This document shows, one piece after another, positions 49,757 to 64,000 of a stretch of DNA of 64,000 nt. Numbering within the stretch: the first letter of the stretch is position 1; each line of letters begins with the position of its first letter. This stretch comes from Sapria himalayana (Eukaryota; Streptophyta; Magnoliopsida; Malpighiales; Rafflesiaceae): positions 324,586 through 388,585 of the forward strand of contig JAREIK010003413.1 in assembly GCA_029783825.1 (NCBI GenBank), read 5' to 3'. The notes beneath the pieces are model-generated. The model worked only from the letters and a program-made list of their open reading frames with translations. It made no database searches and was not told the origin of the DNA. A program made the translations under genes and the position numbers.

Positions 49757-52700
49757 AAACAATGATATAACAAAAAATTTATTTTTATTATTTTTTTTAT
49801 TTTTAAAGGATATAACCTATGAAAATATAATACTTACTAATTTTTTTTCAAATGTAAATATAATATTTAGTTATAATAATCTTAATAATTATAAGTCATT
49901 TAAATTCAATATAAATAATTATATTGCTAGATATTATAATAATGATAAAAAAAATTTAATAACTATTATTAATAAGATAGATATTATTTAAAATATATAT
50001 GCAAAATCTAAATGTATTCAAAATCAAAGTAAAATATATTACTTAATAATAATTTTTTTTAATGTTTTGCTTTTTTTATAACTTTTTATTTTATTTATTA
50101 TAAATAAATTATTTAAATTATTTTGTCTTCCTCATAATTTATTTTGTAATTTATAATTCTATAATAATATACTAATAAATAATTAAAATAATTATTTAAA
50201 ATTATAATGAATACAAATAAAATTGAAATTTATTATTTATAATTCATGATATACTAGTTTAATGGTTTAAGTATTTATGTGTTTTTTGGTTTAGGATTTT
50301 AGTGATTTAAGTGTTTAGACTATTAGTGATTTATAGTTATTATCTAAAGAATTAAAAAACAAAAAATTTAATTTTTTCATTTTTTTTAATTTTTTTAATT
50401 TTTGAAAGTTGTAACCTTTGAAAATATAATAATTTTAAATTTTTTTAAATGTGAATATAATATTTAGTAATAATAATCTTAATAATTATATATAATGTAA
50501 ACTAAATATAAATAATTTTATTAATAGATATTATAATAATGATCAATACATAAATTAATAAACTAGTATTAATAAGAATCATATAAATTAAAATATAATA
50601 TGTAGAATCTAAAATCATACAAAATTAAAATAAGATATATTACTAAATAATAATTTTTTATTTTAAAAATTTTGCCTCATTTTATAAGTATATATATTAT
50701 TTTGATGAAAAAAAAATTATTTAAATTTTATTAGTCTCACTGATAATTTATTTTGTAATTAATATTTCTATAAATATAATTTGATAAATAATTAAAATGA
50801 ATATTTAAAATTATAATGAATACTAATAAAAATAAAATTTATTATTTATTTTTTAAGGTATACATATTTAATGGTTTTAGTTTTTTTATGGTTTTGGGGT
50901 TAAGGAGTTTATTGATTTATATGTTTGCACATTTAGGTGTTTATAGGTTTTATTTAATCAATGAAATAACATAAAATTTATTTTTATGAATTTTCGTGAT
51001 ATTCAATGGTTATAATCTTTGAAAATATAATAATTTTTTAATAGTTCTAAAATATGAATACAATACTTAGTTATAATAATCTTAATAATTATATTCGATG
51101 TAAATTCAATATAAAAAATTTTATTAATATATTATATTGTTGATCAAAAAATAAATTAATAAACAATTATTAATAAGATAGATATTAATTAAAATATATT
51201 TGTAGAACTCAAAATAATTTAAAATGAAAGTAAATTATATTACTAAATAAAATTATAATATTTTGAAAATTTGTTTATTTTTATAAGCTTATATTTTTTT
51301 CATAAAAAATAATTTATTTAAATTATATATGTCTCACTCATTATTTATTTTGTAATTAATATTTTAATAAAAAAAACTAAAAAATAAATAAAATGAATAT
51401 TTAAAATTATAATGAAAACAAATAAAAATGAGATTTATTATTTATTATTTAGTTATATAAGTTTAATGGTTTAGGTATTTAGGGGGTTTTGGGGTTTAGG
51501 AGTCTAGAGATTTAAATGTTTAGGCATTTAGTGGTTTATAAGTTTTATTTAAATAATAAAATAATAAAAAAATTATTTTTGTGATTTTTTATCATTTTTA
51601 AAGTTTATAACCTTTGAAAATATAATAATTTTTAAATTTTTTTCAAATGTAAATATAATATTTAGTTATAATAATCTTAATAATAATAAGACATTTAAAT
51701 TCAATATAAATAATTTTATTTTCAGATATTATAAAATTGATCAAATAATAAATTAATAAACTATTATTAATAAGATTGATCGCAATTAAAATATAATTAC
51801 AAATCCTATATATAATGATTCAAAATCAAAGTAAAATAAATTACTAAATAATAATTTTTTGTTTTTAAATTTTTACTTCTTTATATAAGCTTTTTTTTTG
51901 ATTAAAAATAAATTATTAAAATTATATTTGTCTCACTAATTATTTATTTTTTGATTGATATTTCTATAAAAATAAACTAATAAATTATTAAAATGAATAT
52001 TTAAAATTATAATTAATACAAATTAAAATGAGATTTATGATTTATTATATATGGTATACCGGTTTAATGGTTTGATTATTTATAAGTTTTGAGTTTAGGA
52101 ATTTAGCAATTTGTGTTTTTATGCATTTAGTGGTTTATAGGTTTTATTTATATAATATATATTTAAAATTCTATTTTTGATTTTTTTTTATTTTCAAAGG
52201 TTATAACCATTTAAAATATAATAATTTTTAAAATTTTTTGAAATGTGAATACCATATATAATTATATTAATCTTACTAATTATATATCATATAAATTCAA
52301 TATAAATAATTTTAATGATAGATATTATAATAATGATCAAAAATTAAATTATTAATCTATTATTAATAATATTAATATTAATTAAAATATATTTACATAA
52401 CACAAAATAATTCAAAATCAAATCAAAATGTATTACTAAATAATAATATTTATTTTTTATAATTTTCTTTCTTTTTATAAGATTATATTTTTTTAAAAAA
52501 ATAAATTATTTAAATAATATTTGTCTCGCTCAAAATTTATCTTGTAATTAATTTTTCTAAAAAATTAAACTATAAATAATTAAAATGAATATTTAAAATT
52601 ATAATAAATAGAAATAAAAATGAGATTTATTATTTATTAAGTAATATATAGCTGTTAAAAGGATTATGTATTTAGGGTTTACGGGATATATGAGCTTACT

Positions 52701-54466
52701 CATTTAAGTAAGCATTTAATGATCTATAGGTTTTATTTTAAAAATCAAATAAATATTTTTTTTATTTTTTCACATTATAAAAGGTTATAAGCTTTGAAAA
52801 AATAATAATTTTTAAATTTTTTTCAAATGTGAATACAATATTTAGTTATAATAATCATTATATTTAAATATCATATAAATTCAATATAAACATTTTTATT
52901 AATACATATTCTAAATATGATGAAAAAAATAACTCAATAATCTATTATTATAAAGATAGATATCAATTAAAATATATTTACAAAACCTAAAATGATTAAG
53001 AAGCAAAGCAAAATATATTACTATATATTAATTTTTTGTTTTGAAATTTTTTTTATTTTAAAAAGTTTATCTTTATTATTTTGATGAAAAATAATTTATA
53101 TAAATTATATTTCTGTAAGTCATAATTTATTTTATAATTAATATTTATATAACAATAAACAAATAAATAATTAAATTTGAATATTTAAAAAAAAATAAAA
53201 AAAAATGAAATTTATTATTTATTATTTAGGATATACCGGTTAAATTTAAATTAGATCTGTCTCACTAATAATTGATTTTGTAATTAATATTTCTATAAAA
53301 ATAAACTGATAAATAATTAAAATAAAAATTAAAATTATACTGAATAATTAAAATAATTTATTTTGTACCTCTCTCAGCTCTAGAATGATTACTAAAGCTC
53401 TAACCAAAATAAAAGGAGCTTTTACTTTATCTCTATTATGTCTCATCATATTTGATTTTGAATCACCAAGCTATCAAAGGTAATTTGACTCATGTACGCT
53501 AACAGACTAACCCAAAGTTGTACCCCTATGTGTTGAAATAGCTAGTTGTTGAGGATGATATTTATATTGATTATTGTAATTTCTTATAAAATATCTTTCA
53601 TGCACACACTCAAAGCAATTTTTTTAAAACATAGTTAACCTCTAAAAAAATAACCACCTTGTAGCCTATTAAAACAAACTAGCCCCAGCGCGGTAATAGC
53701 AGGGCAAGAAGTATGGGCTCTCTTTCAATCAAGAATCAAAAAAATTATTTTATTGGCATGTCTAAGCCTTTATTTTATATCCTCATGGATATGAAAAGTA
53801 TCATTTCTTTCTTTTTATATTAAATGAATTATGTATACAAGCTCACAATACCCAAAAAGGTGAAAATGAATCATATTCAAATGTATAAAAGGTTTTAATC
53901 ATTGCTCAAAATATTAGTCGTGCATATTGACACTTGAGGTCACAAATCAAAGGAAAAGGCTATAGTGATATTTCCAATCCCAAAAACTTTAGCTATAGAA
54001 AGTTATAAAGAGTAGTACTCGAGCTTTAACTATTTCTAGGGTCGTGACTTTTGCTCTTGAGGAATGTCCAAAGTTACAATAATTCCTACTGCAATGACTT
54101 TGCAATATAAAGATAAAATACACAAGCTATTGTCATATCCAATACTGTGACCTAGTATTATAGTGATTAAATATGTATTCATGATCATTCTTAGTGCCAT
54201 AACAATATGTTCAACTAAGAGACACAAGTTATGGCATATTCTCATCGATATGATTTTGTGTTCTAGAAACAAAATATACAATCATGCCCATTGCTAATGC
54301 TACAATAATCTAAAGCAAGAAAGAGACTGAATCCATAACTCACCGCTTGAGTCATGAATTTGTGTTACATATACAAAAAGATAAATCTATGACATTCCTA
54401 AAAGTTGTGAATTTCAATTTAAATTTAACACTTAGTCATTTGATTATAAAAGTGCAAAACATGAGA

Positions 54467-54535
54467 TTTAGGATTTAGGGTTTATGGATTAGGGTTATGG
54501 TTTAAGGTTTAGGATTTAAAGGTTAGGGTTTATGC
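54467..54535 (+). repeat. Degenerate telomere-like tract, copy C
   Basis: TTTAGGA, TTTAGGG, TTTATGG, ATTAGGG and related units, mostly 7 bp, 9 bp before the T run of the retrocopy; counterpart of 5636-5711. Confidence 0.78.
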
Positions 54536-54544
54536 TTTTTTATG

Positions 54545-55110
54545 TTTTTTTTTGAAAAATACACACTTTATTTATCATTTAGGCACACAACTTACAAGAG
54601 CTGACTAATTTAGGCCATCCCACCAAATCCTATGCACCTTAATGATTCTATGCATAATATACATAAAAAAACATAATGCCTAATAATTCCAAGCGTACGA
54701 ATACAACTAAAATCACCTGGCATTCCCGGACTTCAGAGTTGGCATTGAGTCATTATGCGCACTGCGTCTTTTCAATTCAGATTTGTCCAAGCCTTTTGGA
54801 AGAACCCGAATGATGCACATATTAAAACTATGCAAATATAAGATTGTGCATGTGTGTGACATGCAGCATCAAGTGTTTGCCTATGTCATTGCTATGCAAT
54901 GGATTACATGTAAAACTGAATACCCATAAATCCACAAGTCCATATCTACTGCACTTTGTCAATTCATTCTTACCTCTGAATTCCACATTCTCTTGCTCTA
55001 ATGATCCTTAAAAGAGTATCTCTTGGGTTAGAATGCTTACTCCTCAAGCTCCAAGAAATGGCTGTATGTTGACCGATAAAATATCAATAAATATGCATGC
55101 ATCGGTGTGC
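54545..55110 (-). pseudogene. Polyadenylated retrocopy-like segment, truncated copy C
   Basis: Minus-strand 3' part of the segment seen in full in A and B: nine A, then AATAAA 13 bp inward, then the body up to the rearrangement at about 55110. The 5' part of the retrocopy is absent. No protein recognised. Confidence 0.48.
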
Positions 55111-55126
55111 ATGCATATTTTTTGAT
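55083..55126. repeat. Fold-back at the module C truncation point
   Basis: Arms ATCAATAAATATGCATGC (55083-55100) and GCATGCATATTTTTTGAT (55109-55126) pair at 17 of 18 positions around an 8-base loop. Modules A and B have only one arm-like sequence here followed by ordinary module sequence, so the second arm marks the breakpoint. Confidence 0.8.
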
Positions 55127-55238
55127 TCCATCATGAATGGTTGCTGAATTGGGATATATATATTGCTTGTTTTCTGTTGTTTATGTTTTTCTGTATCTCA
55201 ATCTCACTAACGTGGAAGCACAATTGCCCAACAATTAT
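55127..55238. other. Unidentified 112-bp insert after module C
   Basis: Moderate-complexity sequence (TTGCTGAATTGGG ... CACAATTGCCCAACAA) not seen elsewhere in the window and unlike satellite or module. It lies between the fold-back and the resumption of satellite at ATATGGTATACC. Possibly a scrap of another element carried in during the rearrangement. Confidence 0.6.
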
Positions 55239-58200
55239 ATATGGTATACCAGTTTAATGGATCGATTATTTAGGGCTTATGTCAATTAGGAGTTTAGCAA
55301 TTTATGTTTTTAGGTATTTTGTGGTATATAGGTTTTATTTATATAATAAAAATAAAAAAAAATTTGATTTTTTTTAGATTTTCAAAGGTTATAACCTTTG
55401 AAAATAAAATAATTTTTAAAATCTTTTGAAATGTGAATACTATGTATAATTATATTAATCTTATTAATTATATATCTTATAAATTCAATATAAATAATTT
55501 TAACGATAGATATTATAATAATGATCAAAAATTAAATTAATCAACTATTATTAATAATATAAATATTGATTAAAATATATTTACATAACACAAAATGATT
55601 CAAAATCAAATAAAAATATATTACTAAATAATAATATTTGATTTTTAAATTTTTCCATCTTTTTATAAGCTTATATTTTTTTATGATTATAAATAATTAT
55701 TTAAATAATATCTGTCTCACTCGAAATTTATTTTGTAATTAATTTTTCTAAAAAATTAAAATATAAATAATTAAAATGAATATTTAGAATAATAATAAAT
55801 AGAAATAAAAATGAGATTTTTTATTGATTAAGTAGTATATAGCTATTATAAGATTTATCTATTTAGGGCTTTCGGGTTTTATGAGGTACTGATTTAAGTA
55901 AGTAAGCATTTAGTGGTCTATAGGCTTTATTTAAAAAAGAAATAACAAAAATTTTATTTTTTGTATTCTTTCTCATTTTTTAAGATTATAACCTTTGAAA
56001 ATAAAATAATTAAATTTTTTTCAAAAGTGAAGACAATATTTATTTATAATAATCATAATAATTATATATCATATAAATTCAATATAAAGAATTTTATTCA
56101 TAGATATTCTAATAATTATCAAAAAATAAATTAAAAATCTATTATGATTAAGATTGATATTGCTTAAAATATAATATCAAAACCTAAAATGATTTAAAAG
56201 TAAAGCAAAATATATCACTAAATAATAATTATTTGTTTTTAAATATTTATGATTTTTATAAGCGTATCTATTTTTTGATGAAAAATATTTTTAATAAATT
56301 ATATTTTTAACTCATAATCTATTTAATAATTACTATATATATATATAAATAAAAAACTAAACAAGTAAAATGATTTTTTTAAATTATAATGAAAACAAAT
56401 AAAAATTAGATTTATTAATTATTATTTAGTGTATACAGATTTAAAGTATTATCTATATAGGGGTATTGGGATTTTGTAGTTTAGTCATTTAACTGTTTAG
56501 GCATTTAGTGGTGTATAGATTTTATTTAAACAATGAAATAATAAAAAAAAAATTTTTTTATTTTTTCATATTTTCAAAGGTTATAACCTTTGAAAATATA
56601 ATAATTTTAAAATTTTTTTCAAAGTGAATATAATATTTAGTCATAATATTCATTATATTTATATAGCATATAAATTCAATATAAACATTTTTATTGATAA
56701 ATATTCTAATAATGTTCAAAGTATAAATTAATAATCTATTATTAATAAGATAGATATCAATTAAAATATAATTACAAAACCTTAAATGATTCAGAAGAAA
56801 AGCAATAAAATAATTAATATAAACTGTCTAACTAATAATTTATTTTGTAATTAATATTTTTATAAAATAAACTTATAAATAATTAAAATAAAAATTAAAA
56901 ATTAAACTGAATAAAAATTAAAATGAAATTTATGATTTATTATTAATGTATACCAGTTTAATTGTTTAAGTATTTAGAGGTTTTGTCGTTTAGGAGTTTA
57001 GCAATTTATGTTTTTAGGCATTTAGTGGTTTATAGGTTTTATTTAACAATAAAATAAAAAAAATATTGTAATTTTTTCTCATTTTCATAGGTTATAACCT
57101 TTAAAAATATAATAATATTTAAAATTTTTTGAAATGTGAATACAACATTTAGTTATAATAATATTAATAATTATATATCATATAAATTCAATCTAAACAA
57201 TTTTATTGATAGATATTATAATAATGTTCAAAAATTAAATTAATAAATTATTAATAATAAAATAGATATTTATTAAAAAATATTTACAAAACCCAAATTG
57301 ATTCAAAATTAAAGTAAAATATATTAGTTAATTATAATTTTTAATTTTTAAATTTTTACTTATTATAAAAGCGTAAATACTTTTATTGATTAAAAAAATT
57401 ATTTAAATTATATTTCTCGCATTCATAATTTATTTTGTAATAAATATTTATATAGAAATAAACTAATAATTAATTAAAATAAATATTTAAAATTATAAAA
57501 AATACAAATAAAAATTAGATTTATTAATTATTAAGTAGTATATAGTGGTTTAATAGTTTATGTATTTAGGCATTATGAGGTTTAGGAGTTTACTGATTTA
57601 ACTGTGTATGCATTTAGTGGTTATAGGTTATATTTAAAAAATAAATAAACAAAAAATTTAATTTTATTATTTTTCGATATTTTCAAATGTTATAACCTTT
57701 GAAAATATAATAATTTTTAAATTTTTTTCAAAGGTGAATTCAATATTTAGTTATAATAATTATTATATTTATAATTCATATAAATTCAATATAAACAATT
57801 TTATTGATAAATATCGTAATAATGATCATAAAATAAATTAATAATCTATTATTAATAAGATAGATATCAATTAAAATATAATTACAATACCTATAATGAT
57901 TTAGAAGCAAATAAAATATATTACAATACAATATTTTTTTGTTTTGAATTTTTTTTTCTTTTAAAATGTTTATCTATAATTTTTTGATGAAAAATAATTT
58001 ACATAAATTATACGTGTGTAACTCATAAATTATTATGTAATTAATATTTATATAAAAATAGACAATTAAATAATTAAAATGAATATTTAAATAAATATTT
58101 AAAATTATAATTAAAAAAATAATATTGAGCTTTATTATTTATTATTTAGTGTTACACGTTTAAAAGGATTATTATTTATTATTTAGGGTTTTACAAATTT

Positions 58201-61200
58201 AGGAGTTATTTAATTAATTATTTAGGCATTTAGTGGTTTATATGCTTTATTTAAACAATGAAATATCAAAAAAATATATATATTTTTTTAAATTTTTTCA
58301 CATTTTCAAAGCTTATAATCTTTGAAAATATAATAATTTTGAAATTTTTTTCGAAAGTGAATTCAATATTTATTTATAATAATCATTATATTTAAATATC
58401 ATATAAATACAATATAAACAATATTATTGATAAATATTCTAATAATGATCAAAAAATAAATTAATAATCTATTATTAATAAGATAGATAAATTTTTTTTT
58501 TAATAATTAAAATATAATTACAAAACCAATAATGATTCAGAAGCAAAACAAATTATATTATTATATAATAATTTTTTGTTTTAAATTTTTTTTTGTTTTA
58601 ATAAGTTTATCTATATTTTTTTAATGAAAAAAAATTTATTTAAATTATAAGTGTCTAACTCATAATTTATTTTGTAATTAATATTTATATAAAAATAAAC
58701 AAATAAATAATTAAAATGAATATTTAAAATTATATTGAAAAAAATAAAAATGAGATTTATTATTTATTATTTAACATTTATCTGATTAAAAAAATTATGT
58801 ATTTAGGGATTTCGAGATTTAGAAGTTATTCATTTAAGTATTTAGGCATTTAGTGGTTTATAGGTTTTATTTAAACAATGAAATAACAATTAAATTATTT
58901 TTTATATTTTTTCAAATTTTCCAAGATTACATACTTTGAAAATATAATAATTTTAAAATTTTTTAAAAATGCGAATACAATATCTAGTAATAAATAATTA
59001 TTATAGCAATATATAATATAAACTAAGTATAAACAATTTTAGGATAGATATTATATCAATTATCAAATTATAAATTAATAAACTATTATTGATAAGATAG
59101 ATATAAATTAAAATTTAATTACAAAAACTTAATTGATTAAAAATCTAAGTAAATTTATTACTAAATAATAATTTTGGTTTTTAATTTTTGCCTCATTTTA
59201 TAAGATTATATATATTTTTGATAAAAAATAAATTATTTAAATTATATTTGTTTCACGCATAATTTATTTTGTAATTAATATTTCAATAAATTATTTAAAT
59301 TATATTTAAGGTTTAGAGTTTAACGGTTTAGGTATTTAGGGGCATCGAGGTTTAGAAGTTTAGAGATTTATGTGTGTAGGCATTTAATGGTTTATATGTT
59401 TTATTTAAACAATGATATAACAAAAAATTTATTTTTGTTATTTTTTATAATTTTTGAAGTTTATAACCTTAGAAAATATAACAATTTTTAAATTTTTTTT
59501 ATATGTGAATACTATATTTAGTTATGATAATCTTAATAATTATATATCATGTAAATTCAATATAAATAATTATAATGATAGATATTATATTAATGATCAA
59601 AAAATAAATTAATAAACTATTATTAATAAGAAAGATTTTTTTAAAAATATATTTGCAAAACGTAAATTTATTCAAAATCAAAATAAAATATATTACTAAA
59701 TAATAATTTTTTTTGATGTTTTGCTTCTTTTTATAAGTTTATATTCTTTTTTCTTAAAAGTAAATTATTTAAATTATATTTGTCTTCCTCATAATTTATT
59801 TTTAATTTATAATTCTATAAAAATAAACTAATTAATAATTAAAATAAAAATTTAAAACTATAATGAATACCAGTAAAATAGAGATTTATTATTTAGAATA
59901 TACTAGTTTAATGGTTTAAGTATTTAGTTGTTCTGGGGTTTAGTGATTTAAGTGTTTAAGCCTTTAAAGATTTATAGTTTTTATTTAAAGAATTAAAAAA
60001 CAAAAAATTTAATTTTTTAATTTTTTTTAATTTTTGATGGTTGTAACCTTTGAAAATATAATAATTTTAATTTTTTTTTAAATTGAATATAATATTTAGT
60101 TATAATAATCTTAATAATTATATATAATGTAAACTCAATATAAATAATTTAATTAATAGATATTATAATAATGATCAATAAATAAATTAATAAACTTATT
60201 TATAAGAATTATATAAATTAAAATATAATTATAAAATCTAAAATGATTCAAAATCAAAATAAGATATATTATTAAAAAATAATTTTTTATTTCTAAAATT
60301 GTGCCTCTTTTTATAACCAATTTTTTTGATGAAAAATAAATTATTTAAATTATATATGTCGCACTAATAATTTATTTTGTAATTAATATTTCTATAAAAT
60401 TAAACTTATAAATAATTAAAATGAATATTTAAAATTATAATTAATACTAATAAAACTGAGATTTATGATTTATTATTTAGACTATACTAATTTAAAGTTT
60501 TAAGTATTTATGGGCTTGGGCTTTAGGAGTTTAGACATTTTATTATTTAGTCATTTAGTGGTTTATAGGTTTTATATAAAAAATAAAATAATAAAAAATA
60601 TATTTTTGTTATTTTTTTTGATTTTTGAAGGTTATAACATATGAAAATATAATAATGTTTAAATTTTTTTTTGAAAAGTGAATACAATATGAAATTATAA
60701 TAATCATAATAATTATATATAATATAAATTCAATATAAACTATTTTATTGATATTTATTATAATAATGATCATAAAAAAGTAATAACTAATTATTAATAA
60801 GATAAATATTGTTTAAAATATATTTGCAAAACCTAAAATGACTCAAAATCAAAGTGAAATATTTTACTAAATATTAATTTTAAATTTTTAAATTTTTAAA
60901 TTTTTGTATCCATTTATATGCCTATATATTTTTTGATGAAAAATAAAATATTTAAATTATATTTGTCTCACTAATAATTTATTTTTTAATTTATATTTCT
61001 ATAAAATTAAACTAATAAATAATTAAAATGTATATATAAAATTATAATGAATACTAATAAAAAAGAGATTTATTATTTATTATTTAGGGTATAACTATTT
61101 AATTGTTTATGCTTTTTGTGGTTTTGGGGTTAAAGAGTTTATTGATTTATATGTTTACACATTTTCATGTTTATACCTTTTATTTAATCAATGAAATAAC

Positions 61201-63558
61201 AAAAAATTTAATTTTATGAATTTTCGTGATTTTCAAAGGTTATAACCTTTAAAAATATAATAATTTTTTAATAGTTCTAAAATATGAATACAAGACTTAG
61301 TTATAATAATCTTAATAATTATATTTGTTGTAGATTCAATATAAAAAAATTTATTAATATATATTATAATAATGCTCAAAAAATAAATTAATAAACTATT
61401 ATTAATAATATAGATATTATTTAAAATATATTTACAGAACTAAAAATAATTCAAAACCAAAGTAAATTATATTACTAAAAAAATTTTAAATTATTGTAAT
61501 TTTGTTTATTTTTATAAGCTTATTTTTTTTTCATAAAAAATAATTTATTTAAATTATATATGTCTCACTCATTATTTATTTTTTAATTAATATTTCTATA
61601 AAAATAAACTAAAAAATAATAATATGAATATTTAAAATTATAATGAATACAAATAAAAATGAGATTTATTATTTATTATTTAGGTTATAGAGGTTTAATG
61701 GTTTAAGTATTTCAGGAGTTTTGGGGTTTAGGAGTCTGGGAATTTAAATGTTTAGTCATTTAGTGGTTTAAAATTTTTATTTAAATAATAAAAATTATTT
61801 TTGTGATTTTTTATCATTTTTGAAGGTTATAACCTTTGAAGATATAATAATATTTAAATTTTTTTCTAATATAAATATAATACTTAGTTATAATAACTTA
61901 ATAATTATAAGACATTTTAATTGAATTTAAGTAATTTTATTGTTCGATATTATAAAAATGATCAAATAATAAATTAATAAACTATTTTTAATAAGATTGA
62001 TCGTAATTAAAATATAATTGCAAAACCTATATATAATGATTCAAAATCAAAGTAAAATATATTACTAAATAATAATTTTTTGTTTTAAAATTTTCACTTT
62101 TTATATAAGCTTATTTTTTTTGATTAAAAATAAATAATTAAAATTATATTTGCCTCACTCATTATTTATTTTGTGATTGATATTTCTATAAAAAATAAAC
62201 TAATAAATAATTAAAATTAATATTTAAAATTATAATGAATACAAATTAAAATGAGATTTATGATTTATTATACATGGTATACCGGTTTAATCGTTTGATT
62301 AATTAGTGGTTTATGGGTTTTATTTATATAATAAAAATTTAAAATTCTATTTTTGATTTTTTCTGATTTTCAAAGGTTATAACCTTTGAAAATAAAATAA
62401 TTTTTAAAATTTTTTGAAATGTGAATACCATGTATAATTATATTAATCTTACTAATAATATATCATATAAATTCAATATAAATAATTTTAATGATAGATA
62501 TTATAATAATGTTCAAAAATTAAATTAATAAACTATTATTAATAATATTAATATTAATTAAAATATATTTACATAACACAAAATTATTCAAAATAGAATC
62601 TAAATATATTACTAAATAATAATATTTAATTTTTAAAAATTCCCTTCAATTTATAATCTTATATTTTTTTTATTAAAATAAATTATTTAAATAATATTTG
62701 TCTTATTCGAAATTTATCTGTAATTAATTTTTCTAAAAAATTAATCTATAAATAATTAAAATTAATATTTAAAATTATAATAAATAGAAATAAAAATGAA
62801 ATTTATTATTTAGTAAGTAGTATAGAGCTATTAAAAGGTTTATGTATTTAAGGGTTTCCGGATTTATGAGCTTATTGATCTAAGTAAGTAAGCATTAATG
62901 ATCTATATTTTTTATTTAAAAAATGAAATAACAAAAAATTTATTTTTTTTTATTTTTTCATATTTTCAAAGGTTATAACCTTTGAAAATATAATAATTTT
63001 AAAATTTTTTTCATAAGTGAATGCAATATTTAGTCATAATAATCATTATATTTATATATCATATAAATTCAATATAAAGATTTTTATTGATAAATATTCT
63101 AATAATGATGAAAAAATAACTTAATAATCTTTATTAATAAGATAGATTTCAATTAAAATATATTTACAAAACCTAAAATGATTCAAAAGCAAAGCAAAAT
63201 ATATTACTATATAATAATTTTTTGTTTTGAAATTTTTTTTTCTTTTAAAAAGTTTATATATATTATTTTGATGAAAAATAATTTATATAAATTATATCTA
63301 TGTAACTCATAATTTATTTTGTAATTAATATTTATATAAAAATAAACAAATAAATAATTAAATTTGAATATTTAAAATTAAAATGAAAAAAAAAATTAGA
63401 TTTATTCTTTATTATTTAGGATATACCGGTTTAATTTAAATTAGATCTGTCTCACTAATAATTTATTTTGTAATTAATATTTCTATAAAAATAAACTGAT
63501 AATTAATTAAAATAACAATTAAAATTATACTGAATAATTAAAATAATTTATTTTATTC
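55239..63558 (+). repeat. Satellite array between modules C and D (forward)
   Basis: Fourteen dyads near 55387, 55984, 56579, 57090, 57687, 58310, 58925, 59458, 60040, 60629, 61239, 61824, 62374 and 62971. Perfect cores at 55383-55400, 56575-56592, 62371-62388 and 62967-62984. A deletion junction lies near 56805. No hAT copy is present between these two modules. 60505-61110 matches the start of the window (1-600). No gene seen. Confidence 0.93.
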
Positions 63559-64000
63559 CTCTCTCAACTCTAGAAAGATTGCTAAAGCTCTAACCAAAAA
63601 AATAGGAGCTTTTACTTTATCTGTATTATGTCCTATCATATTTGATGTTGAAACACTAGGCTATCAAATGTAATTTGACACATTTACGCTAACAGACTAA
63701 ACCAAGGTTGTATCCCTAGGTGTTGAAATAGCTAGTTGTTGAGGATTCTATTAATATTGATTATTGTAATTTCTTCTAAAATATCTCTCATGCACACACT
63801 CAAAGCAATTTTTTTAAAACATAGTTCACCTCTAAAAAAATAACCATTTTGTAGCCTATTAGAACAAACTAGCCACAGGGTGGTTTTAGCAGGCAAGAAG
63901 TATGGGCTCTCTTTCAATCAAGAATCAAAAAATTTATTTTATTGGCATGTATAAGCCCCTTTTTAATATCATCATAGATATGAAAAGTATCATTTATTTC
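63559..64000 (+). repeat. Non-satellite module D, cut by window end
   Basis: First ~440 bp of the module, beginning CCTCTCTCAACTCTAGAAAG and matching 4536-4985 and 53366-53815. The module presumably continues beyond 64000. Confidence 0.87.

Larger units (their letters stand above)
45046..53365 (+). repeat. Satellite array after hAT 2 (forward)
   Basis: Fourteen dyads near 45116, 45858, 46456, 47071, 47878, 47936, 48536, 49281, 49810, 50407, 51008, 51603, 52199 and 52782. Perfect 32-bp palindromes at 45105-45136 and 46445-46476. Two dyads only ~60 bp apart (47878, 47936) mark a deletion. A (TA)n(CATA)n tract lies at 46807-46842. The last ~2.5 kb (50870-53365) leads into module C exactly as 61105-63558 leads into module D. 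No gene seen. Confidence 0.93.
53366..55126 (+). repeat. Non-satellite module C, truncated
   Basis: Copy of module A from its left end through the telomere-like tract (54467-54535), T run (54545-54553), AATAAA complement (54567-54572) and about 560 bp of the retrocopy. It stops at a fold-back sequence (55083-55126), and the remaining ~700 bp of the retrocopy is missing. The flank before it is the same as before A and D. Confidence 0.85.

Overview
The window looks like plant nuclear heterochromatin. I find no intact gene, no tRNA or rRNA gene and no CRISPR array. About three quarters of it is one extremely A+T-rich tandem satellite. Its monomer is about 600 bp, with longer (about 740-830 bp) and shorter rearranged forms. 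I count roughly 80 monomers by their most regular landmark, a dyad whose core is CAAAGGTTATAACCTTTG. The plant assignment rests on a RICESLEEPER-type hAT transposase and on TTTAGGG-like 7-bp repeats. I cannot name the species.

Layout: satellite (+) 1-4535; non-satellite module A 4536-7003; satellite (+) 7004-9358; hAT element 1 9367-13070; satellite (+) 13079-20630; satellite in reverse orientation 20631-32976; module B (reverse) 32977-35429; satellite (+) 35430-41350; hAT element 2 41359-45037; satellite (+) 45046-53365; truncated module C 53366-55126 with 112 bp of unrelated sequence after it; satellite (+) 55239-63558; module D from 63559 to the window edge.

Modules A-D are copies of one ~2.45-kb sequence: an unidentified A+T-moderate part holding ~100-bp imperfect repeats, a degenerate TTTAGGG array, and a polyadenylated retrocopy-like segment (AATAAA then a 9-10 nt A run). 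The two hAT elements sit at the same point of the same monomer type with the same ancestral 8-bp target duplication. Their flanks match monomer by monomer, so they are one insertion copied by segmental duplication. Both transposases are dead.

The satellite is the most interesting part. Each monomer carries (i) a 26-32 bp palindrome, at one site kept perfect by a symmetric double change, and (ii) a ~96-bp tract with strict 8-bp periodicity made of TTTAGGGG-like units. Monomers are arranged in higher-order blocks that have been duplicated, inverted (20.6-35.4 kb) and edited by deletions, several of which land at or near the dyad. I did not find a new protein-based system; the candidate novelty is the satellite architecture itself.
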